A stretch of 64,000 nt of DNA from Pseudisothecium myosuroides (taxonomy: Eukaryota > Streptophyta > Bryopsida > Hypnales > Lembophyllaceae). Under the pieces are notes generated by a model. That model was not told the origin of the DNA and did no database searches. It saw nothing but the letters and a program-made list of their open reading frames with translations. This document shows, in pieces, positions 12,401-25,824 of the stretch; the stretch's first letter is position 1; each line of letters starts with the position of its first letter. Where the stretch lies: assembly GCA_951799445.1 (NCBI GenBank), contig OX637288.1, positions 26,949,288 through 27,013,287 of the forward strand, read 5' to 3'. A program made the translations under genes and the position numbers.

Positions 12401-15400
12401 GCTTGGAAAGCTTGCTGATTGCGTTCCTTTGACCAACTACAGGTTTTGAATCGCCTAAGACAGTACTTTAATTCTTTGAAAGAAGTTTCCCTCGTGTCTA
12501 TATTCCATCCTTTTCAAAGACGTTGGGGTGATTTGGTTAAGTTTGATCGTACCTCTTTGATTTGATGATCTAAGATGTTAGTATGATTAGTACCTCTAAG
12601 AGTAGCCCAACTGCTGGGTTCCTTTGTAAGTATTTGACTTACTAACATCCTGGGTATGCACCTGGATTGCAGGATTCAGCGCGGATATGGAATCTTCTCG
12701 CGGATGGACGCTTGCAGCTACGTCTTAAATATTTTCGATGATGGAAATGTGCTCAGTATCGTTACTGACTGCTCTCCTCATGGCACACATGTTGCCGGAA
12801 TCACTGCCGCTCACCACCCTGAGGTTCGCGTCTTTATTACTGATCCTCTTGGGCGTTTATACTTAATAACCATTTAACCATATGTGTTATTCGCTATATT
12901 TGCATGCCTATTGAAAACATACTGCCGACTTTTGATATTGCAATGTTTATGAGATATTCGAACACTCTGAACAATCATAACAGCAGGTGTGGTCCATGGT
13001 CACTACCCTTGTTTTAACAGGAACCACTCTTGAATGGAGTAGCACCAGGAGCCCAGATCGTTTCTTGCAAGATCGGCGATACTCGACTTGGCTCGATGGA
13101 AATAGGCACTGGCCTAGTTCGCGCCCTCATAGCCGTGGTTGAGGTAAACTTCTTCACATTACGTTTGGTTGGTTGGAAGTCACATTTTCTCTTGTTGTGC
13201 AATCAGTACCTGATATTCAGCCTGAGTCCTTAAAGTCTCAGATCGTTCTCCAGAGTGGAAGTTACAGAGGGTTCTAAGTTATGCAGTATGCAGGATATCC
13301 ACTTGATGCACTTCTAATTATTATGTCATGAGCCTTTGCATGCTTTTTTAATTTTTTCGGTAGATCTTCTCAGATTCATGCTATAGTGCTCACAATTTTT
13401 ATTTAGAAGGTTTGTTAGAATGAACATGCACCATGAAACTATGAAGTTGAAGAGTCCTATTGGTTCTATAAATCAGTTCTTTTAGTCATAACTAGCTGCA
13501 TTCACGGAGACGATCGCTGCGGTTTGGCTTCTGAGTTGCTTAATGCCTTGAATGTGTTAATCTGCAGACCAAGTGTGATCTTATTAACATGAGTTATGGA
13601 GAGCCAACCTCAATGCCAAACTATGGCCGTTTTGTCCAACTAGCTGAGGAGGTACAGATAATGTTGCACCTTTCTGCTAAATTTCTGCTTCAGAGAAGGA
13701 TCAGATTTATTTTATAAAAGCAGGTTCATGTTGGCACGTATTTTGTGTCTTCCATATCTTGATACTCGTAAGTTTACATGCTTAAACTTCTACAACGGTT
13801 GTATTTTGTACTGAGAAGATTTCCCCGGAAACTGTTAGTAGTAGACTGGGTTTTGCCCTTTTTCTTCAAATTAATTTTGGTGCACATACCATGGGTTATC
13901 AAATAACTGACGATCCCTTCTATATTTTTAATAATTTTTTATCGTATTTGTTGCCTTGAGCATGACAGAGTTTTATTCCTAAGGTACATTTTAATCCCCC
14001 TAAGGCGTAACTTCAATCTTGCCTTTGTCTTGCCAGGTGGTTAACAAACATGGGGTGATATTTGTTTCCAGCGCTGGGAACAATGGACCATCACTTACCA
14101 CGGTAGGTTCCCCAGGTGGCACATCATCAAGCATTTTGGCCATTGGGGCATTTGTGACTCCATCAATGGCTGTTTCGGCTCACTCTTTGGTTGAGGCACC
14201 TGCAGAGGGCGTCCAGTACACGTGGTAAATAGCAAGGGCCTTTATTAAACGATATTAATGATCAGTGGATTTCTGGTTAATATCTCTAGCGAATAATAGT
14301 TCTCTTTCTTGCAAATTGATTGGGCTGTCTATCTCCAGTCTGGTTGTTATCCGATTTGGAATGCATGATCATTTTTTCATCTTATCATAGTAGTATATTC
14401 TGCTGCAAGACGCTGATATTTGCTGTTGTGTTGCCAGGTCGAGCAGAGGACCCACAGCAGATGGGGATTTAGGGGTTGGTATTAGTGCCCTTGGTGGCGC
14501 AGTGGCTCCTGTGCCCAAGTGGACTCTTCAACCACGCATGTTGATGAATGGCACATCTATGTCTTCTCCTTGTGCTTGTGGTGGCGTTGCGCTGATCCTC
14601 AGCTCTCTCAAGGTGAGTTTACTTATTAAATAGATTTAATAGTTTGAGGTGCGTAGTTGCTGGCCTGCTCTTCTGATCTTTGATCCTTTCATCATAGTGG
14701 TGGTAATTTCTTTTGTCAACAAAGATATCTTTCAAGTTGACAATGCCCCCTTTTTGAGAATTTTGATTTCATAGTGTTACATGTGGTGTGAGGTGCGAGG
14801 CACTAGTTGTGTCGGTGTGCAGACTCAACTTTGTTTGACATGTGATGAATGCGCTGCCTGTTGACCAGGCAGAAGGACGTGCCATCAGCCCACACGTGGT
14901 AAGAAAAGCACTTGAAAATACTGCAGCTCAGGTTCATAGCGTACCTGAAGAAGCTCTGACAATTGGTCGAGGTCTCTTACAAGTTGATAAGTAAGGCTGT
15001 TGGACACCCTTTCCTCCCCTTGGAACTTGCCTACCTTGTTGTCTACCTTTTAATGTTGTGTTTAATTCCAGATTAGTCTTTTCAATATTCTTCACAACAC
15101 TCCCAATACTGTGAGCTTAGATGCTTAGAAATACTAGAAGAGTAAGGACGTGAATGGCTCTTGGGGGTAAAACTGGTCGTGTTTATTACTGTAGATAGTG
15201 GCCCCTTCGCAATGGGCTATCAGGTTGACTATGCCTCTATCGAAAGTACAATATGATTGTTGTATTAACCTTAAAAACTCTTTCAGGACTTACGAATATC
15301 TGCAAAAATGCAAGGACCTTCCACCTGTGAATTACAAAGTGGAAGTTACGCGTGGCTCCAACTCAGGTACAGAACTGTTCATGAATTACCGCACCTACTG

Positions 15401-18400
15401 GCTTATGGATTTTACATGTGAGGATATACCTTTAAAGTTTGGCATGTTCTACGTTGTTGTTATTTGCCTCCCGCCGTCCCGAGTAAGTGGGTTATGCCCC
15501 TATAGTATGAATGAAGTTCGGGAGGACTTCATCATCTAACTGCCTATGCTGCAAGTTGCATGCTGTGAAAACATGTAAATCTGAGTGCAATCATGTTACA
15601 GCTTACTACGCCACATATTATTTCTGAGATATTGTTGCAATTGATGAATCTCTTAAGACATTTGTTTTCTTTTTGTGTTCGTCGAATAAACAGGGGTCAC
15701 TCTCCGAGGTGTTTACTTAAGGGAGGCATTTGACTGCCGTCAAGCTAGTGAGGTATTTTTAACTTCTGCTGTTATCTTATACTGGGATACAATATTTCCT
15801 TTATCATCCAATCAAAATTTTACAATTTATACTGAAGGGTGTGTTGCTTGTATGTCTTCCAGTGGAACATTACCGTGAAGCCCACATTTCCTGAAGAGGC
15901 TGATAACCTTAATATGCTGGTACCCTTCGAAGAACACGTGAAGTTGGAAAGTGGAGATTCATCCTGGCTCAAATGTCCTGACTTTCTGTTACTCACCAAC
16001 AACGGTCGCAACTTCAAGTACTCTATCTCTCCAAATATGGCTTTGCTACTCGCTATGCGTTTATATTGTTTTTGGACCTGACGATTATTTCCAGCTTGTT
16101 TACAGTTCGAAAGACTGATAGACAATATTTGTATGTGGTCAGTATCTTGGTGGATCCAACAGCTTTGAAAGAAGGCTTGCACTACTCCGAAGTTGTGGGT
16201 ATCAATTCTGAGGCACCATGGCGAGGCCCCCTTTTCAGAATACCTGTGACCATATGCAAGCCTCTGGTGTTGAAAACTTCGCCTCCAGTAGCTTCCTTTT
16301 CAGATTTGTCTTTTGTCCCAGGTACTATTTATCAGCAGGTAGCACTTTGTTGTCATTTTATTGCTTTTTCCGATTGGAGTTTGTTCAAACCATCAGCTTA
16401 ATTGACAACACAACAGTCGATGCCCGTTCTGAGCTTTTATTTGCGTCGCATATTCTTGTTGATCAGTTCTTATATTGGTGAACTTTTGATAATTTGGTTC
16501 GTGCTTGGGTGTTTTAATGCAGGCGGGATTGAGCGAAGATTCATATCAGTTCCAGAGGGCACAACGTGGGCTGAAGCAACTCTGAAAATGACTGGCTTTG
16601 ATACTCCTCGGAAATTCTACGTGAATGCTGTGCAGCTTGTTCCTAAGAAACGGCCAGTCGTGTGGTCCAGTTTTGTGACTTTTCAATCGCCATCATCCAA
16701 GTCTTTTGCATTTCCTTTGATAGGAGGAGTAACCATGGAGCTCACTATTGCTCAGTTTTGGTCCAGTGGCAACGGTAGCCATGTACCAGCTACTGCAGGT
16801 ATAGAGGTAAGCATAATAGAATTGGCTTAAAGTAGGTTTTGAAGCATACTATCACGTTGATTATGATCCTGACTGGATCTTAATATTTGTTCTGAATGTC
16901 GAGCAGATTGAGTATCATAGCTTACTCGCTGTCGACAACGAATTGCTCATAAAGGGTAGCGAGGCTACTGCTCGAGTGGATGTAAAGGCAGCTCTTGGCA
17001 CTGAAACTTTAGCCCCATCTGCCTGTTTGAATAAGGTTGCCCTTCACCAATGTGCTCTTTTCACTTTGATTTCATTTTTAGGTTGTGACGATGTCTTTTC
17101 TGAAAATCATATTTTTTTTATGTCTCCACTTTCATGGATGTTCTAATATCTCTCTAGTTTTGGCACACCAAACCGTTAGTTGGTGACATTTGATCCTTAG
17201 ATCCAAGTTTGACCAGAAGTGACAATTTTGTTATTCAACTGGAATATGATTTAGTATTACTATATTGGCAGTGTGTGAATGATTAATCTAATGAAGCGTC
17301 TTCTATGCGCAGGTTCGTATCCCATACCGTCCTGTAGAAGCAAAGCTTGCGCCTTTATCTGCAACAAGGGATAAGTTGACTGATGGGAGGCAGATCAACG
17401 CGCTAACTTTGACGTGAGTATATTTTCCATTCTACGAAGTACCAATTTTCTGGAATGGTCCATTTGGAGCATGTGCAATCCATGCCTACCTTTTTCAAAG
17501 AAGATTCTGTATTATCAATTGTTATGTATATTTACTGCTAACATTGGATCTTTGAATCGTCATTTGATCTGTTCATTGTTTGACTTATTCTGTCCATCCG
17601 AGCCTGGCTGCAATTTGATTTCAGGGCACGAGAAGTACATGTAGTTGGGGATCATCTCTCATTTCTTATGATTGCGAATATGCAGATATAAATTTTCGCT
17701 CACTGAAGGTGGCAATGTGACTCCAAGGCTTCCTATCTTGAATGACCGCATGTATGATAATGAATTCGAGTCACAGTTCTTTATGCTTTGCGATTCCAAC
17801 AAGGTACTTCAAGCTTGTTGTCCTGGATGCCTCTGTCACTCCCGTGCTAATATTTACGGAAATGCACAGCTTCCCGTTGAACCTGTCACCAATCAATGGA
17901 ATGTTTTTTGCAAACATTGTGGTTTAAGTACTGTCGAATATAGTTGACAACTTAATTACCTTTCATCTTTCAGCACATGTTTGTGTTTTTCCGTAGCACT
18001 GTTAGAATCTGTTTAGTATGACAGAGGTATTTGGAGTTTTTGTTTCTGCTATCTTATCAACTTCAACTCTTCACTAATGATTATCTTCAACTGATTGTGT
18101 TCAGCGAGTACTTTCGATGGGAGATGTATACCCATCAAGTGCAAAGCTCTCGAAAGGAGACTATACGTTGTTACTCCACATCAGGTTAATTTCTTATTTT
18201 CTATGGCATATTCTGCATTTCTAAAAATTAATCGTGAATCAAGTTCCACCTCGATGCCATTTTCCAGATTTGTTATCTTTACAAATACATGAGTAGCCAA
18301 AGCAGGTCCTATTTAACTTTCATCGGTCTATGCAAACTCTGACCTCCTGTAGCCTGAGTCGTGAGACCCTCTAAATTGTTGGTTTAAACCCTGAAAGGTG

Positions 18401-21400
18401 ACTCAATGTGTTCTCTCTTGGTGGGATGATTATCAGACACAACAACTTGAGCTTCCTAGAAAAGCTGAAGAAAGCAGTGTTATTGCTAGAACGTAATTTG
18501 GAAGACAAGGTTTGATAATTCTGTGAAAGTTCTCTACATCACAAAGTATTTCTGTTGAGTAATAGCCATTTGACGTTGACAATCAGCCTCGCATAGATTT
18601 TCATGGAACAATGTTTTGTGATAACTTGGAGTTTTTATAGTTGCACCTGTACATTAAGTTTTGACGTTTGCTAAGGTCTCGTTGTAACAGATCTTATTTA
18701 CACCAGCTTGTTTGTATTGTCCACAACAGAGCTCGATCAAGCTGAGTTTTTCATCTCACATCGATGGAGTCATAACAGGAGCAGATCCATTTGGAAGCGT
18801 CCAATTGGCTGCGGGGTATTACTTCTATGTTTTCCAACATATCTATGTTCTTATTAAATTCAGTAATTGAAAATAGTAACATCCAGGAATTGCTGTTCTC
18901 TACCCCTTAAATTGTGCCTACTTATTATTTTATCTCTTCGTACATACTGGATTGCAGAGAGTCACGCCCCTTCTACATCGTTGCCCCATCTGATGACAAG
19001 ATACCGAAGGTTTGACATGTCGCCCATTTAAATGCACCTTATTGGAGTCAGAAAACACGATATTGTGATGAATGGGACATCCAACGCCTGTTGTTTGACT
19101 TGCTACATTCTTCGAATGCTGGTTTGCAATAACATGACAATAACAAACAGAAATTTTGGAGGGTCTTGGTGTGAACATACTGAATTTTATGATCACACGT
19201 TTCGAGACACAAATTTGTAGGCTTTAAAAAAATTATTAAAAAATCAGCTTGAATGAGTATACTGGCATAAAATTAAATCAGTGAAGTCATAGTTAGTCCA
19301 ATGAAGTGATCAATGAATTTTAATTATGTGTTTGTACATGTTGCAGGATGCTTCACTGGGTTCATATTTGTTGGGTGAGATGTCGTACGGGCAAGTGTCC
19401 ATTGGGAACAAAGGAGGTAATGGAGGAGCAGCCTGCCCTGCGAAGTCAACAATTTCATTTGTTGTACCCCCACCTCCAAAGGTTTGTTTCTTCAACTGCA
19501 AAATCTCATGACATGACCTTGAAAAGCATGTTCTCCTTAGACATTAAGAAGGGCCGATAGTGAAAGCTGTCAAAGTAGATCGTGCATTATCCAGTCATTT
19601 TTTATTGGCATTGGTTTTGGTATGGCAAGATGGTAATGAATTGCTATCGGTCTAAACCTTCAGCTGTCCATCTTACAATAAGGTTTCACGAAATTAGGTT
19701 CAAGCTGTAGTCTACTGTGTGTGTAGGAGGCGGAGAAACCGAAAGAGAAGGAGGACGATGTCAAGAAGAGCGTTTCCGAAGCTTTGGATGAGGAGGTAAG
19801 GCATATGTCTAGAAGTTGCTAGTCATAATCATGGACCATGAATCACAGGAATGCGACTCAGCTGATCTTCACAAAGCAATGTTGTTCTAACAGCATTTCT
19901 TTTCTGTAGGACGTGATTGTCTTCATTACGACTCAGAGTTTTGTGACTAACTATAAAGAGAATATATGTATGAGTATGGTGTCTTCCTAGTGTTCAATCC
20001 TCCAGTGGGTATGTATATGTACTTAGGGCTGGATCTTTTCACCTTGCAGTAATGCCTATGTTCACTTGAACCTGTTTCCATTGTAGATAAACTTTACTAT
20101 CAGTAGCTACTGTTTATTTCATAGAATGGAAAAGCGTATGAATGGACCTTAAGCTGCATCACATTAATTGCAGCTGTAAGAGTGATAAGTGCATTAATGG
20201 GTGGCATGGTACAGGTGAGGGATGCAAAAATCAAAGTTCTTTGCAGCTTACCCTTGAGTACAAAAGAAGAGCGAGAAGAATGGGAGAAGTTCGCTGATTC
20301 TCTCAAGGTCAGCATTCTAAATTACTTGCATCTAATGCATCAAGTTTGAACTATTGTGTGGTGCAGTTGAATCATTTCAGCTTCATTTTGTGACTGGTTT
20401 TCCTTTCTTGTAGTCATCGAGTAGTGCTATTGATTTCAGGCTGAGTACGCAAAGCACCTCCAGCTTATGGTAGAGATTTTAAATAAGGTGTTTGCATCTC
20501 GAGGCAAGGGAGAAGAGAATTTCAGTGATGCCAAGGTAACCCTTATCGCAGAGCTCGTATTTAAATTGTGTATGAAATCAGAGTGTTTCTAAGTGCCTTA
20601 ATTTGTTTCTATGAAGAGCTTTCGTTTGAGCTTCTGTTGTGATTGGAAAGACCCATTAATTACTTGATTACGGGTCCTTTAGACTGTGGGGAACCTCTGG
20701 ATGTAGTTAGTAAGATCAGTAACTTTGACTACTTTGCATCACAGGTAATTGAAGCAGCTGATGATGTTATTCGCCTTGTGGACACTGGGGATCTTGCAAG
20801 GCACTTTTCAATGAAATGTGAAGCTGAAGATGCTAATGCTGCAGTAAGCTTACTTGATTAAAACTGTTCTATTTTCATTCTCAAATCGCATTCTTATGTA
20901 ACTTAGGTATGCATTTAGTTGTTTTATTATTCTTGGGCAGTCAAACCTGTAGTCGGCGGCCATCTTACATGCTGGATCTCATCTTAGAGAGAAGAAAAGA
21001 GTTTCCGAGTGGGTTCTCCCTCACCTGCGTTCTTGTGCATCAACAGAAAGCGAGAAAGGAGATGGACAAACAACGGGATGCATTGGCAGATGCATTGTAT
21101 AAGAAGGGGCTTGCGTTAATTCAGTTGGAAGAGGATCAAGAACCCCCTCAGGTATTTCATTCGAGGAACGAGATGCTATGTAATCTGTTTTCAGTCATGA
21201 GATGTGATTCAGGTCATTTATCAACGATGTTTGAAAGAGCGCGAAATCATTAGGCCTCTCTTCAACATTCGAGACTAGGTTTGTTACCAGTACAATTAGA
21301 GGGAATTTCTATATCCAACACATCCTGAAACAATGCAATTATAATTTATTCTACATAAATCGCAATCCCTACAATGTGGATTTCTGATCTTGACATGCTT

Positions 21401-22174
21401 CGCGCATTGAATTCTTGCATCGAGCGCAGGAAGAGAAGGCCCCTGAGGCTCCGTCAGGCCTGTCGGTTGAATCCGATACCCCTGGTGAGAAACAAGGTAC
21501 ATCTCCTTGCGCAAGGATTCAATATATTTGTACACTATGTGTGGGAAATTGCAGTTTGTTTTCCTCGATGGGATGATGGAAATATTTCAATTTCCAAAGT
21601 CGGGTATTGTAGAAATTGCAGGAGAACATGATGTTGAAATGTTGGTTAACTCTTGTGTTCTTGTCCTGGTATTTGCTGAAGGACAACTCCAAGCATCGTC
21701 TTCTGTGGCTCCGACAACTGATCAGTTTGAGGAAACTTATGCTGAGTTGCGGAAGTGGGCTGATGTTACTTCGCCCAAGTATCTCCTTTTGACTGTGAAA
21801 CGGGAAAAGCGTGCTGGTCGTCTTGGAAGTGCTTTGAAGGTATGTAACCCTGCCTTTACACTTTGTAGAATTGAATCGCATTTCTGTTGTCGTTCATCTT
21901 TGGTCGTCGCTATTCCGTGGAAGTTTCGGTTGTGAGTGGATTTGTAGCCTTCTTGACATTTGAATTTGACCAGCTCTCCGAAGATTTACAAGTTCAATCA
22001 CTTGTTTTGTTACAGTTTTTGAACGACTTGATCCAAGATGAAAGCAAGCCACCTCAGAAGAATTTGTACGAGCTCCGCATCAAATTTCTGGAAGAAATTG
22101 ATTGGCCACATTTGGCCGAATATGAACGCAAGTGGTTGCTCGTGCGCTTCCCATCTTCAATTCCTCCCTTCTAG
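9447..22174 (+). CDS. TPP2: Tripeptidyl-peptidase II, plant type, complete
   Basis: Giant subtilisin-like serine exopeptidase that removes tripeptides from peptides released by the proteasome. 35 exons: 9447-9717, 10083-10427, 10735-10813, 10974-11047, 11365-11474, 11600-11677, 11877-11963, 12300-12442, 12673-12823, 13021-13143, 13568-13651, 14037-14224, 14438-14612, 14869-14990, 15287-15366, 15694-15752, 15863-16017, 16143-16321, 16523-16806, 16907-17035, 17313-17413, 17686-17803, 18105-18184, 18437-18509, 18730-18815, 18958-19009, 19347-19481, 19727-19795, 20215-20307, 20440-20535, 20745-20843, 21047-21151, 21430-21496, 21682-21839, 22016-22174. They total 4407 nt (1468 aa) with consistent phases. 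Catalytic residues are D206 (IAIFDSG), H432 (HGTHVAG) and S618 (NGTSMSSP); N530/N531 lie in SAGNNGP. The protein ends [10 protein letters not shown], like plant TPP2. Exon 1 and part of exon 2 add ~150 residues before the conserved LMPKREIGA, basic and Ser-rich, possibly an organelle-targeting peptide. Confidence 0.95.
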
Positions 22175-22650
22175 TCCCTGCATCATTCTTCATTTGATAT
22201 CAAGATTTCACAATCTGATTTCTGAGATGACAGGCCGTCAAATGCGTCATCACTTCTTTTAGGGTGTCGTTTCCTTCCTTTAGGCCAGAATTCCTGCGCA
22301 GTAATTCTTTATTGAATTAGCTCAAATATCAATTACAAATTACAAGCCCTTGGATTCAGAGGTTTGTATGGCAATGATTTTTTGCTGTGGATGCACTCCT
22401 GCAGCTTTTTGAGCATGTGACATGCAGTAAAATCATTTACTTTTGGTTGGGCCACTAATTTTTGCAGCTCGCATTGCAGATGTGTTTGTTGTTGAAGACA
22501 TCCTGTGGCTCCCTGCTGTTGTGCTGTTTCCCAGTAAAGCACCGACTCTGCACATATTAGTTTCAACTGACGTTTGATTTTACTTTTTGGAAGTTTCTTC
22601 TATACATGAGTTTGATGTAGTTTGTCTTTAACGACTGTCTAATTTCTTAG
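22175..22650. other. Probable TPP2 3' UTR and spacer
   Basis: AT-rich DNA follows the TPP2 stop codon. A 77-codon antisense reading frame at 22333-22566 has no recognisable motif and is probably chance within the 3' UTR. Confidence 0.4.
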
Positions 22651-22765
22651 ACCAGGTCGTGTACTTCATTCTTGATAGCTTTGGAAGGCTTAATGAATCG
22701 AGATGCATCGTTGTCCATGAGATTTTAGCCTATGGGGTGGAAGACATGGACTCGGAGTTATTCAG
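22651..22765 (+). pseudogene. Isolated coding-like exon, unknown family
   Basis: Between a good acceptor (TTTCTTAG) and a GT donor (ttcag|gtct) the frame reads VVYFILDSFGRLNESRC, then IVVHEILAYGVEDMDSELF, without a stop. Composition and flanking splice sites look like a real exon, but no start, no stop and no family match were found. It may be a remnant of a gene whose other parts are the coding-like pieces at 23517-23989 and 25490-25824. No function is assigned. Confidence 0.35.
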
Positions 22766-23060
22766 GTCTATTTTTAAACCTACTTCAACTATTTTGTAAA
22801 GAAATCACTTGTTAATTATGCTTCCAATTCTTTTTTAATAAGATCTAATTTTTCAAGAACTCACCAATCTTTGTTGATTGGAGAAGTACTTTCAATCTAA
22901 GGTGTACATTTGGTATCAGAAATAGCTAATTGAGAGTAAAAATAGCCTAATTATATTTTTAGCTCTAGATCTCAAAAATTAACTGCAGGGAGTGAAAGCA
23001 AAAGTAGAAAGCTTTATAAATTTTAGCATTAGATAGTATACCAAACCTTGACTGCTTGGC

Positions 23061-23383
23061 TTTCTCTAGATCTGCATAGAAATTTCTATTAGAGTATGTC
23101 TGAATGTTTTTTTCTCTTAAAGAGTAGTATAGAGTCGATGTTCAATAGAATACTTCTATATCCACCTTTTCGCTGTTACAATTGTCTTTCTAAGTTAGAT
23201 TTTCTAATGAAGTTCATTTTGCAATTTCTCTAGATCTGCATAGAAATTTCTATTAGAGTATGTCTGAATGTTTTTTTCTCTTAAAGAGTAGTATAGAGTT
23301 GATGTTTAATAGAATACTTCTATATCCACCTTTTTGCTGTTACAATTGTCTTTCTAAGTTAGATTTTCTAATGAAGTTCATTG
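23061..23383. repeat. Tandem duplication, 164-bp period, two copies
   Basis: The block starting TTTCTCTAGATCTGCATAG at 23061 recurs at 23225 with very few substitutions (for example GTCGATGTTCAATAG against GTTGATGTTTAATAG). The unit is non-coding and AT-rich. Confidence 0.9.
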
Positions 23384-23516
23384 TTGTGCAAACGGAGCAC
23401 ACTTTATTATTAATTCCCTCGGTCATCTCTAAGTAACATGATGCTCCCAAGTTTGCAGCAAGTAGCTAATTCATCATCAGTACTAGTGTTGTATGAAACT
23501 TTTCAAGGGGGTGAGC

Positions 23517-23989
23517 AGACCAATTCTAGTGTCGTTGCAGAGATTGAAGATGGAGAGTTTATTCCTGAAGATGGAGAGTTCATTCCTGAAGATCAGAGGG
23601 AGTGGATGGACCCAGACCAATTCTAGTGTCGTTGCAGAGATTGAAGATGGAGAGTTTATTCCTGAAGATGGAGAGTTCATTCCTGAAGATCAGAGGGAGT
23701 GGATGGACCCATCAGGTGAACAAAATCGTCCACTGAAAAGGCAACTTGGAACAAGTTAGTTTCTCTTGTCATGGACAACTTGGATATTGCCACTTCCTCA
23801 TGAAAAAGATGCAGAGATTGAAGATGGAGAGTTTATTCCTGAAGATGGAGAGTTCATTCCTGAAGATCAGAGGGAGTGGATGGACCCATCAGGTGAACAA
23901 AATCGTCCACTGAAAAGGCAACTTGGAACAAGTTAGTTTCTCTTGTCATGGACAACTTGGATATTGCCACTTCCTCATGAAAAAGATGT
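23517..23989 (+). repeat. Overlapping tandem duplications of a coding-like acidic motif
   Basis: A 97-bp unit starting AGACCAATTCTAGTGTCG at 23517 recurs at 23614. A second event with 178-bp period duplicates 23634-23811 as 23812-23989. All three copies of the core encode EDGEFIPEDGEFIPEDQREW followed by MDP, itself an internal EDGEFIP duplication. The frame could be a degenerate exon of the gene fragment nearby, but no complete gene can be assembled. Confidence 0.85.
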
Positions 23990-24021
23990 CGATGATTCTT
24001 CGCAATTTGATGCGTGCAAGG

Positions 24022-24325
24022 GATAAGTTGGGCACCCCCAAAACCGCCACTTTTAGCTACTGTGCCTAGTTACTATTATTAGTCTGGTCAAATTTTCATA
24101 TTTTCTTGTTGGCAAGTAAAAGGAGGTCCTAATGCACCATGTGCCTAGTTACTATTATTAGTCTGGTCAAATTTTCATATTTTCTTGTTGGCAAGTAAAA
24201 GGAGGTCCTAACGCACCAAAGAAACGATATTTGGATATTTTTTGCAAAAGTTATGAAGGATCAAAGTTTATTGGAATAGAGGTTCTAAAATTTTCTTCTA
24301 CATAGGTACATATTGATTTTGGAGT
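24022..24325. repeat. Dispersed repeat copy with internal 79-bp tandem duplication
   Basis: A block starting TGTGCCTAGTTACTATTATT at 24061 recurs at 24140. The larger segment is homologous, in reverse orientation, to 63165-63385 and more weakly to 28733-29014: shared landmarks are CTTGTTGGCAAGT, a GAGGTTCTAAAAT block and a GGTACATATTGA block. This defines a dispersed MITE-like family. Confidence 0.7.
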
Positions 24326-25489
24326 GTACACAAAGAATGATGATGGTAGTTTTGAGTTAGTGGTGCATTTTTGGGTGCTACATGCAAACCTCTCTAAAGG
24401 AAACTTTGACTTCAAATGTACTTTGACATTAAAAGATCACAAGTTAGCATGTGGAAGTTGACTTATCAAATTTGTAATTTTCAACATGAGAGATTCTAGT
24501 ACATTTAAGGTATGTGCAATTTTAAAGTGTAATTAGAGAAAGATGATTGTAATGCCAAAAAACTTACAACAACTTACAATAAAGGTAAAGAAATTTAAAA
24601 ATAAGGTGTAGGGTTGTAAAACCAACATATATGGTTCTTAAATGTTCTAAATGTATTACAACAATCATTTTAGCACCCTTATTGGTTTGACAAAGAATGT
24701 TAATCATCATCATTACTATTATGAAAATTGAGTCAAATGTATATATATTTTTTCTATTGGACTTGAATTATTTGTATTATATTGTTGTAAATTTTTATTT
24801 GTTTCATCTTTTTCATCATGTTATATTTCCATAAATGAAGGGTCATGATTGACAATTCTACACTTCTCTGCCATTTTTTTCCTTTTCAAAATAAGGTTCA
24901 ACAAATGCTAGCTAAAAACAATCATTAGAAAAATTAATTTCCCAAAAATTTCAATACCTATTTATAAAAAAAAATTGCCGAAATTACCCCATAGCTATGA
25001 TAAATATTCTTATTATTTATATGCTCTTCTTGATATTCTGAAAGTATTATAATCAATGTATTAATTCAAATATTTTTTTATCATTGATATATTTCATTAA
25101 GTAACTTGTCAATAACTTTCTTTATTGCCCAAGTATTTTATATAACCAAATGCATGAATTTATTTATTTGGTATAATTTATTTATCTATTCAAGTGTCTA
25201 CTAATAAGTTCGCCACCTATTCTTTCAATTACCTCTCAAACGTTTCTTGGTTGATTTCAAATGCAAAATTTTGGTTGAAAGATTGATATTTTTCATCCAA
25301 TAGAGCACACGGTCTTAGAAGGCATCATTTCGGGGTTGACGCTCTATAGTCCATTTGCCATATGCACCTTGACCAATTTTGGGTTTATTTCACTCCAATA
25401 TCTTCCATATTATATTTTGCTTAAAAGATCATAGCTAGTTTCCATTCAAAGTTCGATAGTTCTAAATTTTTTTTTTTGTCATTTGTATA

Positions 25490-25824
25490 CAGGAACCAAT
25501 TACAATCCTCATCATTGTCCCCCGCCAAATTTCCCATCTGGCCCACCTAAATTGCAACATTGGATGCAATATCATATGCAATATAATGTAAGAAGGATAG
25601 ACAATGCAACCAGGATGGCACCTTGGATTCATTTGGCCCGAGAGGAATCTCATCGTGCCATCAATGCCATCAAGAAGACGGTGGACATTTCTAATGGAAA
25701 TGAAGATTTTCCTCAACTCATGAAAGCTGAATTTGGAAAGGATGTGATGCAAAGTTGGCAGTGTTCGATGGAAGTTTTTGAGGATGCTACAGGGTTGAGG
25801 TTGATTCCAGACTTTGATGGGTGA
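25490..25824 (+). pseudogene. Terminal-exon-like ORF, unknown protein
   Basis: After an acceptor-like pyrimidine tract and CAG near 25490, an open frame runs to TGA at 25822-25824. It reads YNPHHCPPPNFPSGPPKLQH and, further on, WIHLAREESHRAINAIKK and SMEVFEDATGLRLIPDFDG. Composition differs strongly from the surrounding AT-rich DNA, supporting a real or once-real exon. I do not recognise the family; it could be the last exon of a degenerate gene or a captured fragment. Confidence 0.4.

Noticed and set aside
23061..24230. CRISPR-like array
   Set aside because: Repeats are adjacent long tandem duplications with no spacers, in a eukaryotic genome.
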